DNA of 64,000 nt from Bradyrhizobium glycinis (GCF_016031655.1 NZ_JACCHQ010000016.1:1-64000); one strand, 5' to 3'; positions 1 through 8,693 are shown, numbered from the stretch's first letter. A program made the numbers and translations. Notes: a model not told the origin generated them from the letters alone.

Positions 1-207
1 GTCATGGCTCGGCAATCCATGCTTAAGCACCAGCACGTCCTGCCAAAGATAAGCCTTCAGCCGCGCAAACAGCGCCATGTCGGTGCAACTCGTCGCTCCG
101 CACAACGTGGCCATCAGGGCGATGAACAAGAGCTCCGTCAGATCGTGCAGCGCATTGTCCGCACGTGGGTCGGGCAGGTCTTCGAAGCACTCCGAAAATC
201 GATCCAT
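1..207 (-). CDS. ISAs1-family transposase, N-terminal part (cut by window edge)
   Basis: An open frame starts with ATG at 207 on the minus strand and runs off the left edge after 69 codons without a stop. The peptide carries the hallmarks of the N-terminal domain of ISAs1-type (H-repeat-associated) DDE transposases: 'FEDLPDPR' near residues 8-15, 'LTELLFIALMATLCG' near 23-37, a Cys-Thr-Asp motif at 41-43, and 'GLPSHD' at 64-69. The catalytic DDE core would lie outside the window. I could not define a terminal inverted repeat in the 80 bases upstream. The element lies just past the 3' end of the amidase operon, so it could mark the border of that block. Whether the full element is intact cannot be seen. 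Confidence 0.8.
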   Translation of the reverse strand, partial: MDRFSECFEDLPDPRADNALHDLTELLFIALMATLCGATSCTDMALFARLKAYLWQDVLVLKHGLPSHD

Positions 208-286
208 GGGTCGCTCCTTCCAACTCCAGGAGCCACCTTCAGAATCGATTTCTCTCCAAATCGCAATGCCTTAGGATCACATGCGA

Positions 287-452
287 TTCCCCTGCCCTGG
301 AGGGGGAGGGTCGATCGCGCGCAGCGCGAGCGGGGTGGGGTGATCTCTCCACTCGAACAGTGCCCGTGGGGAGAGATCACCCCACCCCGTCTCACATGTC
401 GCTGCGCTCCATGTGAGCCGACCCTCCCCCTCCAGGGGAGGGTAAGGCGGAA
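287..452. repeat. Large intergenic inverted repeat, family R1 (copy 1)
   Basis: Two GC-rich arms containing CCCTGGAGGGGGAGGGTCG and its complement face each other around a centre with a second inverted pair (GTGGGGTGATCTCTCC against GGAGAGATCACCCCAC). The whole can fold into one long hairpin downstream of amiE on the minus strand. A second copy lies at 61181-61346. It resembles the palindromic elements scattered in Bradyrhizobium genomes. It could also act as a transcription stop for amiE. Confidence 0.8.
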
Positions 453-463
453 TCCACAGCAGC

Positions 464-1504
464 TCAGTAGTTGCTGGCCGCCGCTCCGTTCGGAATGCCG
501 TCGATCGGACATTCCTCGGTACCCGGCGTCGCGCGGGTCATGGCCTCGACCATGTCGCGCGTGCCTTCGGGATCCCTGATCCAGTTCTTGTAGAAATCAT
601 ATGGGCAGGCCGCGACGCCGCGCGGGCTGTCGCCGGAATTGATCATGCCGGTGTAGCCGCGGTGAACCAGCTTGTAGAGATGGTTCTGTGACTGGCCGTT
701 GCGGCGCGCATCGCGGATCAGATGCTTCGACAGCTGGGCGTACTGGATGCCGTAATCCTCCTCGCCGCATTCGCCGAGGGTGCGGCCGTCGAAGCCGATG
801 ATCGCGGAGTGGCCGAAATAGGAATAGACGCCGTCGAAGCCGGCGGCATTGGCGACGGCGACATAGACGTTGTTGGCCCAGGCCATGGCCTTGGAGATCA
901 TGACCTGCTGCTCCTTGGCCGGATACATGTAGCCCTGGCAGCGCACGATCAGCTCCGCGCCCTTCATGGCGCAGTCGCGCCAGATCTCAGGATAGTTGCC
1001 GTCATCGCAGATGATCAGGCTGACCTTGAGCCCCTTCGGGCCCTCGGAGACATAGGTGCAATTGCCGGGATACCAGCCCTCGATCGGCACCCACGGCATG
1101 ATCTTGCGGTACTTCTGCACGATCTCGCCCTTGTCGTTCATCAGGATCAGGGTGTTGTAGGGCGCCTTGTGCGGATGCTCCTCGTGGCGTTCGCCGGTGA
1201 GCGAGAACACGCCCCACACTTTTGCCTTGCGGCAGGCTTCCGCGAAGATCGCGGTCTCCTCACCCGGCACCATTGAGGCCGTCTCGTACATCTCGTTGGC
1301 ATCGTACATGATGCCTTGCGTGGAATATTCCGGGAAGATCACGAGATCCATGCCGGGCAGGCCGACTTTCATGCCGACGATCATGTCGGCGATCTTGCGG
1401 GCGTTGTCGAGCACCTCGGCCTTGGTGTGCAGGCGGGGCATCTTGTAATTGACCACGGCGACGCCGACCGTGTCGTTGCTGCTGGAGATGTCACCGTGAA
1501 GCAT
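464..1504 (-). CDS. amiE: Aliphatic amidase
   Basis: Hydrolyses short aliphatic amides (acetamide, propionamide) to the acid and ammonium in the cytoplasm. The 346-residue protein is collinear with the Pseudomonas aeruginosa enzyme over its whole length, including the N-terminal 'HGDISSSNDT'. The nitrilase-superfamily catalytic triad is in place: Glu59 in 'FPEYSTQG', Lys134 in 'KYRKIMPW' and Cys166 in 'LIICDDGNYPE'. ATG at 1504 has an AGGAGCG ribosome-binding site at 1511-1517. It is the last gene of a minus-strand run that begins with urtA and contains formamidase, so the importer, two amide hydrolases and ammonium release form one pathway. No amiC/amiR regulators are adjacent; the permease-kinase pair further up may do that job (inference). 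Confidence 0.95.
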   Translation of the reverse strand: MLHGDISSSNDTVGVAVVNYKMPRLHTKAEVLDNARKIADMIVGMKVGLPGMDLVIFPEYSTQGIMYDANEMYETASMVPGEETAIFAEACRKAKVWGVFSLTGERHEEHPHKAPYNTLILMNDKGEIVQKYRKIMPWVPIEGWYPGNCTYVSEGPKGLKVSLIICDDGNYPEIWRDCAMKGAELIVRCQGYMYPAKEQQVMISKAMAWANNVYVAVANAAGFDGVYSYFGHSAIIGFDGRTLGECGEEDYGIQYAQLSKHLIRDARRNGQSQNHLYKLVHRGYTGMINSGDSPRGVAACPYDFYKNWIRDPEGTRDMVEAMTRATPGTEECPIDGIPNGAAASNY

Positions 1505-1549
1505 GTCGAGCGCTCCTGTCTCTTATTCGTTTGAGGTCATCGCGGGGGG

Positions 1550-1927
1550 TTAGTGACTGATCATCCAGGGACGTGCGGTCGGAAAGCCCTTGGCGCCGCT
1601 CCTGGTCTTGGTCATCAGCCGCGCCGGCTTTGTCCTGTCCGCCGTGCCCTTGTCCTTCACGGTCTTGCCCGAGGAACAGCAGCCGCAGCCCGGACCGTGC
1701 GAGGCCTTGTATTGCGCCAATGTCTGCGGCGCGTGCGTGCTGCGTTCGTTGACGGCGCGGGCCTTGCGCTTCTCCGCCGGCATGCAGAAGAAGTTCGGCG
1801 CCGTCAGGATGACGCGGGGCGCCATGGTCGCGCAATGCGGGCAGCTTTGCGGATCATCGCATTCCGCCATCGGGCGCAGGTCCTTGAAGGGACCGCAATC
1901 GTCACAGAGATATTCGTAGACCGGCAT
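1550..1927 (-). CDS. fmdB: FmdB-type zinc-ribbon protein
   Basis: A 125-residue protein with an N-terminal FmdB zinc ribbon: 'MPVYEYLCDDCG' gives Cys8 and Cys11, and 'CPHC' gives Cys29 and Cys32, the expected four metal ligands. The tail is basic with a 'GPGCGCC' cluster near residues 78-84. In Methylophilus the fmdB gene sits with formamidase and was proposed as a regulator; a biochemical role has not been firmly shown for the family. It lies between fmdA and amiE on the same strand, 45 bases before amiE, with an AGGTGA ribosome-binding site before ATG at 1927. Its place argues for a role in expression or assembly of the amide-degrading enzymes. Confidence 0.85.
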   Translation of the reverse strand: MPVYEYLCDDCGPFKDLRPMAECDDPQSCPHCATMAPRVILTAPNFFCMPAEKRKARAVNERSTHAPQTLAQYKASHGPGCGCCSSGKTVKDKGTADRTKPARLMTKTRSGAKGFPTARPWMISH

Positions 1928-1982
1928 CGCATCACCTACGCTGTTGCTTGTTCACAACTCGCTACCACCATTCGCGTGGAGA

Positions 1983-2030
1983 CAGCCCCTCACCCCAGCC
2001 CTCTCCCCGTAAGAACGGGGAGAGGAGCGC
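1983..2030. repeat. Half copy of intergenic repeat family R2 with perfect hairpin
   Basis: CTCTCCCCG-TAAGAA-CGGGGAGAG at 2001-2024 is a perfect 9-bp stem, preceded by the 'CCCCTCACCCCAGCC' motif that ends the larger R2 elements. Only one arm of the long element is here. It lies between fmdA and fmdB on the minus strand and may attenuate or stabilise the transcript. Confidence 0.7.
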
Positions 2031-2035
2031 ACCGC

Positions 2036-3265
2036 CTACTTGTCCGGCGAGATCGGCATCTGAATGTCGCCGGTGATGTGCTTGATGGGACCTGCCGCCG
2101 ACGGCATCACGTCGAAATCGAAGATCTCGGTCGGCAGCCACAGCGTGGCGCAGGCGTTGGGCACGTCAACGACGCCGGAGATGTGGCCCTGGCACGGCGC
2201 GGTGCCGAGGATGGAATAGGCCTGGGCGCCGGAATAGCCGAACTTCTTCAGATATTCGATGGCGTTGAGGCAGGCCTGGCGATAGGCGATGTGGACGTCG
2301 AGATAATGCTGCTTGCCGGCTTCGTCCACCGAGATGCCTTCGAAGATCAGATAGTCCTTGTAGTTCGGCGTGATCGGCGACGGCTTGAAGATCGGGTTCT
2401 TGATGCCGTACTTGGCAACGCCGTCCTTGATCACCTCGACTTTCAAGTGCAGCCAGCCGGCCATCTCGATGGCGCCGCAGAAGGTGATCTCGCCGTCGCC
2501 CTGGCTGAAGTGCAGGTCGCCCATGGAGAGACCGCCGCCGGGGACATAGACCGGGAAATAGATCTTCGAGCCGCGCGAGAGATCCTTGATGTCGCAATTG
2601 CCGCCATGCTCGCGCGGCGGCACGGTGCGCGCGCCCTCGGCGCCGATCTTGGCCTTGACGTCGCCCTTGGCGCGGCCGCCGTGCGCGGTCGGCGCGAACG
2701 GCGGATTGGCCAGACCAGGCACGCGGGTCGGGTTGGTCGAGATCAGCTCGGCCTCGCGCTTGTTCCAGGTGTCCAGCATCTTGGGATCGGGCAGACAGCC
2801 GATCAGGCCGGGATGGATCAGGCCGGCGAAGCTGACGCCGGGCACGTGGCGGGACGAGGTGTAGAGACCCTTGATGTCCCAGATCGACTTCTGCGCCAGT
2901 GGGAAATGATCGGTGAGGAAGCCACCGCCGTTCTGCTTGGAGAAGAAGCCGTTGAAGCCCCACAGGCTCTCCTTGAGCGGGCCGACGTCGAGCAGGTCGA
3001 CGACGAGGAGATCGCCCGGCTCGGCGCCCTTGACTCCGATCGGACCGGACAGGAAGTGCACGATCGACAGATCGATGTCGCGCACGTCGTCGGCGGAATC
3101 GTTGTTCTTGATGAAGCCGCCGGTCCAGTCATAGGTCTCGATGATGAAATCGTCGCCGGGATTGACCCAGGCCACGATCGGGATATCGGGGTGCCAGCGG
3201 TTATGCACCATGTCGTTTTCATAGGCCGATTTGGTGAGATCGACCTTGATCAGTGTCTCTGGCAT
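2036..3265 (-). CDS. fmdA: Formamidase (acetamidase/formamidase family)
   Basis: Converts formamide to formate and ammonium. The protein is 409 residues, the usual length of FmdA from Methylophilus and relatives, and opens with the family pattern 'NRWHPDIP' and 'ETYDWTGG' near residues 23-50. Conserved stretches follow: 'GAEPGDLLVVDLLDVGPL' near 77-94, 'HGGNCDIKDLS' near 221-231 and 'GDLHFSQGDGEI' near 250-261. ATG at 3265 is preceded by GGGGAG. The gene follows urtE by 27 bases on the same strand, so importer and hydrolase are probably co-transcribed. No urease gene lies in the window, which favours amides as a substrate of the neighbouring importer. Confidence 0.93.
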   Translation of the reverse strand: MPETLIKVDLTKSAYENDMVHNRWHPDIPIVAWVNPGDDFIIETYDWTGGFIKNNDSADDVRDIDLSIVHFLSGPIGVKGAEPGDLLVVDLLDVGPLKESLWGFNGFFSKQNGGGFLTDHFPLAQKSIWDIKGLYTSSRHVPGVSFAGLIHPGLIGCLPDPKMLDTWNKREAELISTNPTRVPGLANPPFAPTAHGGRAKGDVKAKIGAEGARTVPPREHGGNCDIKDLSRGSKIYFPVYVPGGGLSMGDLHFSQGDGEITFCGAIEMAGWLHLKVEVIKDGVAKYGIKNPIFKPSPITPNYKDYLIFEGISVDEAGKQHYLDVHIAYRQACLNAIEYLKKFGYSGAQAYSILGTAPCQGHISGVVDVPNACATLWLPTEIFDFDVMPSAAGPIKHITGDIQMPISPDK

Positions 3266-3292
3266 CGAGATGCTCCCCTTTTACACGGTTGG

Positions 3293-3982
3293 TTAGACGG
3301 ACAGATATTTCGAGACCTGCGCGGCATCGACGGCGTCGCGCGGATCATCGCGCACGATCTCGCCGTTCTCGATCACCAGCACGCGGTCGGCGATGTCGAG
3401 CGCGAAGCTCAGGACCTGCTCGGAGACGACGATCGAGAGCCCCTTCTCGTCGCGGATGCGCTTCAACGTGCGCGCCATCTCCTTGATGATCGAGGGCTGG
3501 ATGCCTTCGGTCGGCTCGTCCAGCAGCAGCACCTTCGGCTTGGTGGCGAGCGCGCGGGCGATCGCGAGCTGCTGCTGCTGGCCGCCGGAGAGATTGCCGC
3601 CGCGGCGGCCTTTCATCTCCAGCAGCACCGGGAACAGCTCGTAGATGTCGTCAGGCACCTCCGACCCGCCAGAGACGACGAGCCCGGTCTCGATGTTCTC
3701 CTTCACCGTCATGGTGGAGAAGATCATGCGGCCCTGCGGCACATAGGCGAGGCCCTTGGCGACGCGCTCAAAGCTCTTGAGGTTTCCGAGCTCGGCGCCA
3801 TCCATGTTCACCGAGCCGCTTTTAGCCGGCAGGATGCCCATCAGCGACTTCATCAGGGTGGTCTTGCCCATGCCGTTGCGGCCCATGATCGCGACGATCT
3901 CGTTGGCCGCGACCTTGACGTTGAGCCCGTGCAACACCTCGCTCTGGCCGTAGGCGACGTGAAGATCGGAAATAGCCAGCAT
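3293..3982 (-). CDS. urtE: Urea/amide ABC transporter ATP-binding protein UrtE
   Basis: One of the two cytoplasmic ATPases of the importer, 229 residues, LivF-like. Walker A is GRNGMGKTT at residues 34-42, the signature LSGGQ lies at 131-135 and Walker B 'VLLLDEP' at 151-157. 'PQGRMIFSTMTVKENI' near 82-97 is typical of UrtE. ATG at 3982 has GGGAG at a good distance. It is separated from urtD by a 160-base inverted-repeat element, which is unusual for ATPases that must be made in equal amounts. Powered transport would need UrtA-D from the same run. Confidence 0.93.
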   Translation of the reverse strand: MLAISDLHVAYGQSEVLHGLNVKVAANEIVAIMGRNGMGKTTLMKSLMGILPAKSGSVNMDGAELGNLKSFERVAKGLAYVPQGRMIFSTMTVKENIETGLVVSGGSEVPDDIYELFPVLLEMKGRRGGNLSGGQQQQLAIARALATKPKVLLLDEPTEGIQPSIIKEMARTLKRIRDEKGLSIVVSEQVLSFALDIADRVLVIENGEIVRDDPRDAVDAAQVSKYLSV

Positions 3983-4011
3983 CGATTACTCCCAGGCTCG
4001 GTGTGTCTCTT

Positions 4012-4170
4012 TCCTTCTCCCCTTGTGGGAGAAGGTGGCGCGGGCGAAGCCCGCGACGGATGAGGGGTCTGCATCGGTGGATGCGACAGGCAGTTGGATG
4101 CGCGGAGAGATACCCCTCACCCGGATCGCATCTTGCGATGCGATCCGACCTCTCCCACAAGGGGCGAGGT
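4012..4170. repeat. Intergenic inverted repeat, family R2, inside the urt operon
   Basis: The left arm begins TTCTCCCCTTGTGGGAGAAGG and the right arm ends with CCTCTCCCACAAGGGG, with further paired segments between (GAGGGGTCTGCATC, ATACCCCTCACCCGG). The same family occurs at 28733-28886, 31121-31282, 53659-53806 and as a half copy at 1983-2030. Here it splits urtD from urtE within a same-strand run. Confidence 0.8.
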
Positions 4171-4212
4171 GCACCGTCACTGCCGCAACAGATGCGCTCG
4201 ACATCGCCACGG

Positions 4213-4968
<756 letters not shown>

Positions 4969-4972
4969 GATT

Positions 4973-5023
4973 TCATCTCCTCACTGTCAGCGCGGCATCG
5001 GCATCGTGATGTCCGATGAGCAT
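4973..5023 (-). other. 16-codon minicistron before urtD
   Basis: ATG at 5023 opens a 16-codon frame (MLIGHHDADAALTVRR) ending in TGA four bases before the urtD ATG. Its first five codons and flanking bases duplicate those of urtD: 5008-5027 and 4953-4972 match at 19 of 20 positions. It has its own GAGGGG motif after the urtC stop. It may be a relic of a small tandem duplication or a coupling leader. There is no sign that the peptide itself has a function. Confidence 0.4.
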
Positions 5024-5033
5024 GATTGACCCC

Positions 5034-6176
5034 TCACTCTGCCGGCGCGCCGTCGGCGACGGAATTGTCAGCCCACCCCGCCTTCGCCCTGCGCGAGGCG
5101 AACAGCCGATCGATGCGCGGCTGCACGTAATCGGCCCAGAGCCCGGACAGACCGTTGGGGAAAGCAAGCACGACGGCGATGAACAGCGCGCCGAGACCGA
5201 ACAGCCAGAGTTGCGGGAAGGATTCCGACAGGCTGGTCTTGGCGAAATTCACCAGGATGGCGCCCCAGATCGCGCCGAAGATCGACATCCGTCCGCCAAC
5301 CGCGGTGTAGATCACCATCTCGATCGACGGCACGATGCCGACGAAGGACGGCGACATGAAGCCGACATTGAGCGCGAACATGGCGCCGCCGATCGCGGCG
5401 AAGATCGCGGCCATGCAGAAGGCGAAGATCTTGAAATTGGCGACGCTGTAGCCGGAGAAGCGGACGCGGTCTTCCTGCTCGCGCATCGCGACCAGGATGC
5501 GGCCGAGCTTGGTCAGGCGGATGAACTGCGCGATGCCGATGCAGGCGAACAGCAGCACCACCTCGACGAAGTACAGGATGATCTTGGCATGGTCGGGCCG
5601 GATGTCCCAACCCTTCAGCGTGCGCAGGTCGGTCATGCCGTTGATGCCGCCGGTATAGCCCTGCTGGCCGACAATCAGGATGGTGAGGATGGCGGCGACG
5701 GCCTGGGTGATGATCGCGAAATAGGTGCCGCCGACGCGGCGCTTGAACATCGCGGTGCCGATGATCAGGGCGAACAGGCCGGGGACCAGGATGATGGCGA
5801 GGATGGTGAAGGTGAGGCTGTGAAACGGCTGCCAGAAGAACGGCAGCGCCGTGATCTGATTCCAGTCCATGAAGTCAGGAATGCCGGGCGTCGATTGGAT
5901 CTTGGTGTTCTCGACGCTGGAGGCCTCGAGCTTGAGGAACATCGCCATGCAATAGCCGCCGAGGCCGAAGAACACGCCCTGCCCCAGGCTCAGGATGCCG
6001 CCATAGCCCCAGCACAGCACGAGGCCGATCGCGACAAAGGCGTAAGTCAGATATTTCGCGACCAGGTTGAGGCGGAACACATCCAGCGTCAGCGGCAGGA
6101 TCACGAACAGTACGGCCGCGAGCGCAATGAAGCCCATCAGTTCGGAGCGGTTGAAGAAGCGTGAGTTGATGATCAT
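5034..6176 (-). CDS. urtC: Urea/amide ABC transporter permease UrtC
   Basis: LivM-like inner-membrane permease, 380 residues with about ten hydrophobic segments. The diagnostic 'GYGGILSLGQGVFFGLGGY' stretch is near residues 48-66 and 'GGTYFAIITQA' near 148-158. The reading frame stays open far upstream of the true start by chance, giving a false fusion. I place the start at ATG 6176 (MIINSRFF), just after the urtB stop at 6194, because family homology begins there. It forms the channel with UrtB. Confidence 0.92.
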   Translation of the reverse strand: MIINSRFFNRSELMGFIALAAVLFVILPLTLDVFRLNLVAKYLTYAFVAIGLVLCWGYGGILSLGQGVFFGLGGYCMAMFLKLEASSVENTKIQSTPGIPDFMDWNQITALPFFWQPFHSLTFTILAIILVPGLFALIIGTAMFKRRVGGTYFAIITQAVAAILTILIVGQQGYTGGINGMTDLRTLKGWDIRPDHAKIILYFVEVVLLFACIGIAQFIRLTKLGRILVAMREQEDRVRFSGYSVANFKIFAFCMAAIFAAIGGAMFALNVGFMSPSFVGIVPSIEMVIYTAVGGRMSIFGAIWGAILVNFAKTSLSESFPQLWLFGLGALFIAVVLAFPNGLSGLWADYVQPRIDRLFASRRAKAGWADNSVADGAPAE

Positions 6177-6193
6177 GACTTGCCTGCTTCTCG

Positions 6194-7120
6194 TTATTTG
6201 CGGACCTTGAGGGCGAACAGACCCTGCGGCCGCAGCATCAGGATGCCGACGACGGCGAGCAGCGTGAGCACCTTGGCCATCGAGCCCGACATGAAGAACT
6301 CGAGCGTCGATTGCGTCTGTGAGATCGAGAACGCGGAAGCGATGGTGCCGAGCAGGCTGGCGGCGCCGCCGAACACGACAACGAGGAAGGTATCGACGAT
6401 GTAGAGCTGGCCCGACGTCGGCCCGGTCGAGCCGATCATGGTGAAGGCGCTGCCGGCGACACCGGCGATGCCGCAGCCGAGGCCGAAGGTGTAGCGGTCG
6501 ACCTTCTCGGTGTTGATGCCGACCGCGCCGGCCATGATGCGGTTCTGCACGACCGCGCGCACCTGGCGGCCCCAACGCGACATGTAGAGAACATAGGCGA
6601 CGGCAATGGTGATCAGCACGGTGAGGCACATCACGAAGACGCCGTTGATCGGCACCTCGATGCTGTCGGTGACGCGCAGCGAGCCCAGCATCCATTGCGG
6701 CAGCTCGACGCCGACCTCGCGCGCACCGAACACCGAGCGATAGGCCTGCTGCAGCATCAGGCTGAGGCCCCAGGTCGCGAGCAGCGTATCGAGCGGACGC
6801 TTGTAGAGGTGCCGTATCAGCACCCATTCCACCAGCATCCCCAGCGCGCCGGATGCGAGGAAGGCCAATATCATGGCAAGGAAGAAGTAGCCGCTGAACA
6901 GGCTCGGCAAATAGGCCTGGAAGAGATTGGAAGTCATCCAAGTGACGTAGGCCCCGAGGATCATGAACTCGCCATGGGCCATGTTGATGACGCCCATCTG
7001 GCCGAAGATGATGGCAAGGCCAAGTGCCATCAGGACATAGACCGAGAACAGGATCAGTCCGGCGAACCCCTGCATGACGAAGATCGAGCCAAGGTCGCCA
7101 ATCGAATAGTCGCCGAACAT
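6194..7120 (-). CDS. urtB: Urea/amide ABC transporter permease UrtB
   Basis: LivH-like permease, 308 residues. The family motif 'GQMGVINMAHGEFMILGAY' lies near residues 40-58 and the protein has about eight membrane spans. A longer in-frame start exists at 7201, but ATG at 7120 (MFGDYSIG) has a strong GGAGG eight bases upstream and matches homologues. It lies 17 bases before urtC and about 145 bases after urtA. Confidence 0.92.
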   Translation of the reverse strand: MFGDYSIGDLGSIFVMQGFAGLILFSVYVLMALGLAIIFGQMGVINMAHGEFMILGAYVTWMTSNLFQAYLPSLFSGYFFLAMILAFLASGALGMLVEWVLIRHLYKRPLDTLLATWGLSLMLQQAYRSVFGAREVGVELPQWMLGSLRVTDSIEVPINGVFVMCLTVLITIAVAYVLYMSRWGRQVRAVVQNRIMAGAVGINTEKVDRYTFGLGCGIAGVAGSAFTMIGSTGPTSGQLYIVDTFLVVVFGGAASLLGTIASAFSISQTQSTLEFFMSGSMAKVLTLLAVVGILMLRPQGLFALKVRK

Positions 7121-7265
7121 CCATGTCCTCCGTCGGGAAAGGGTCCCGCGTCGCGAGCAGGTTCGCGACGCGGGGGCTTGAGGCATGGACTTGCGATCCA
7201 CGCCAGGGAGCGGTTTTGCCTTGAGGGAAAGTGCGACGGGCGCCGCGACTTACTGGTAGCGCTTC

Positions 7266-8525
7266 TTACTGGTAGCCCTTCGGGAACGGATCCGGCTCGA
7301 CGAGATCGGCGGTCTCGTAGATCAGCTCGAACTGGCCATCGAGCTTGGCGCGTCCGACGCGGGTCTTCGACCAGAGGTGATGGTTCTCGTGGATGCGCAC
7401 ATAGCCTTCCGGCGCACCCTTGAACTCGACGCCGGGCGAAGCCGCCGCGATCTTGTCGACGTCGAAGGAGCCGGCTTTCTCGACCGTCAGCTTCCACAGC
7501 CAGGGGCCGAGATAGGCAGCCTGGGTGACGTCTCCGATCACGGTCTTCTCGCCCCACATCTTCTTGAACGCGGAGACGAAGGCCTTGTTGTTCGCATTGT
7601 CGAGCGACTGGAAGTACTTCATGCAGGCATAGGCGCCAGCGATGTTCTCACCGCCGATGCCGTCGATCTCGTCCTCGGTCACCGAGATCGTGAGCAGTGG
7701 CTGCTTGGCGAGATCGACGCCGGCCGCCTTGAGCTGCTTGTAGAAGGCGACGTTGGAGCCGCCGACGACGTCGGTGAAGATCACGTCCGGCTTGGTCAGC
7801 TTGATCTTGTTGATGACCGAGTTGAACTGCGTCGAGCCGAGCGCATAATATTCCTCGCCGACGACCTTGCCCTTGAGCACGTTCTCGACGTGCTTGCGCG
7901 CGATCTTGTTGGAGGTGCGCGGCCAGATGTAATCCGAGCCGATGAAGAAGAACGACTTGGCGCCCTTCTCCTTGGCGATCCAGTTCAGGCCGGCAAGAAT
8001 CTGCTGGGTCGCTTCCTGGCCGGTGTAGATGACGTTCTTGGACTGCTCGAGGCCTTCGTAGAAGGTGGGGTAGTAGAGCATGCCGTTATACTGCTCGACG
8101 ACCGGAAGCACTGCCTTGCGCGAGGCCGAGGTCCAGCAGCCCATGATGGCCGCGACCTTGTCGTTGACGAGCAGCTTCTTCGCCTTTTCGGCGAAGGTCG
8201 GCCAGTCCGACGCGCCGTCCTCCTGGATGAACTTGATCTTGCGGCCGAGCACGCCGCCGGCCGCGTTGATCTGCTCGATCGCGAGCTTTTCGGCCTGGAT
8301 CGAGCCGGTCTCGGAGATCGCCATGGTGCCGGTCGCCGAATGCAGGATGCCGACCGTGACCTCGGTGTCCGTGACGGCCAAACCCGTGGTGTTGACCGCC
8401 GAGGTCGCCGGCGCCTGCGCAAAGGATGCCCGCGGCAGCATGGTGATGGCCGGCACCGCGGCCATTCCCATCAACAATTTGCGCCGCAGCGGCGACAACA
8501 GGCCCTTGTTTGCTTCGTCTGACAT
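7266..8525 (-). CDS. urtA: Urea/short-chain amide ABC transporter substrate-binding protein UrtA
   Basis: Periplasmic receptor of the importer, 419 residues. The start carries an export signal with a twin-arginine look ('PLRRKLLMGMAA', then 'ASFAQA' near residue 37). The mature part has UrtA motifs such as 'VGILHSATGTMAISE' and 'GCWTSASRKAVLPV'. UrtA and FmdD of Methylophilus belong to the same family, so urea and formamide/acetamide are both possible ligands. I prefer ATG 8525 over the GTG at 8552. The last codons are duplicated downstream (12-bp direct repeat at 7249-7260 and 7265-7276). It is the first gene of the operon and is divergent from the permease-kinase gene. Confidence 0.92.
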   Translation of the reverse strand: MSDEANKGLLSPLRRKLLMGMAAVPAITMLPRASFAQAPATSAVNTTGLAVTDTEVTVGILHSATGTMAISETGSIQAEKLAIEQINAAGGVLGRKIKFIQEDGASDWPTFAEKAKKLLVNDKVAAIMGCWTSASRKAVLPVVEQYNGMLYYPTFYEGLEQSKNVIYTGQEATQQILAGLNWIAKEKGAKSFFFIGSDYIWPRTSNKIARKHVENVLKGKVVGEEYYALGSTQFNSVINKIKLTKPDVIFTDVVGGSNVAFYKQLKAAGVDLAKQPLLTISVTEDEIDGIGGENIAGAYACMKYFQSLDNANNKAFVSAFKKMWGEKTVIGDVTQAAYLGPWLWKLTVEKAGSFDVDKIAAASPGVEFKGAPEGYVRIHENHHLWSKTRVGRAKLDGQFELIYETADLVEPDPFPKGYQ

Positions 8526-8595
8526 GAGCACCCCACTTTTGTTCGAGAACACGCGATTGGTGGCTGTGAGGATGGCTCGAATTTATGCAGGCCGC

Positions 8596-8617
8596 GCATA
8601 CGCAAGATCGCGTATAC
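8596..8617. promoter_or_regulatory. Palindrome in the urtA / sensor-kinase divergent region
   Basis: GCATACGC-AAGATC-GCGTATAC is an inverted repeat with 7 of 8 arm positions matching around a 6-bp spacer. It sits midway between the divergent starts of urtA (8525) and the permease-kinase (8694), and about 30 bases upstream of the sigma-54 core. It is a reasonable operator or activator site, for example for the linked LuxR-type regulator, but the binding protein is unknown. Confidence 0.4.
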
Positions 8618-8645
8618 TGCACCGCAAAATGCCGACGTAGGCTTC

Positions 8646-8661
8646 TGGTACGGAATTTGCG
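8646..8661 (+). promoter_or_regulatory. Predicted sigma-54 (RpoN) promoter for the permease-kinase gene
   Basis: TGGTACGGAATTTGCG matches the RpoN consensus (TGGCACG, four bases, TTGC, A/T) at nearly all positions, with the invariant GG at 8647-8648 and GC at 8659-8660 exactly ten bases apart. A transcript would start near 8672. That leaves a short leader containing GGGAG at 8681-8685, correctly spaced for a GTG start at 8694. RpoN control would tie the sensor to nitrogen status. Confidence 0.6.
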
Positions 8662-8693
8662 AGGGGTCCGGGTCCGTATCGGGAGTGGGGTTA

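Noticed and set aside
138..512. Frames running through the R1 inverted repeat
   Set aside because: They translate the palindrome itself and exist only because the repeat lacks stops.
1553..4063. 836-codon plus-strand open frame
   Set aside because: It is antisense to fmdB, fmdA and urtE, which have clear homologues. The product is rich in Arg, Asp and Ala without motifs, as expected of shadow frames in high-GC DNA.
5034..7124. Apparent 696-residue fusion of a novel domain with UrtC
   Set aside because: The first half is the out-of-frame image of urtB. UrtC homology starts exactly at ATG 6176, so this is a chance read-through.
8526..8684. A sigma-54 promoter for urtA on the minus strand
   Set aside because: The best GG-N10-GC match on that strand lacks most other consensus bases, so it is not reported.
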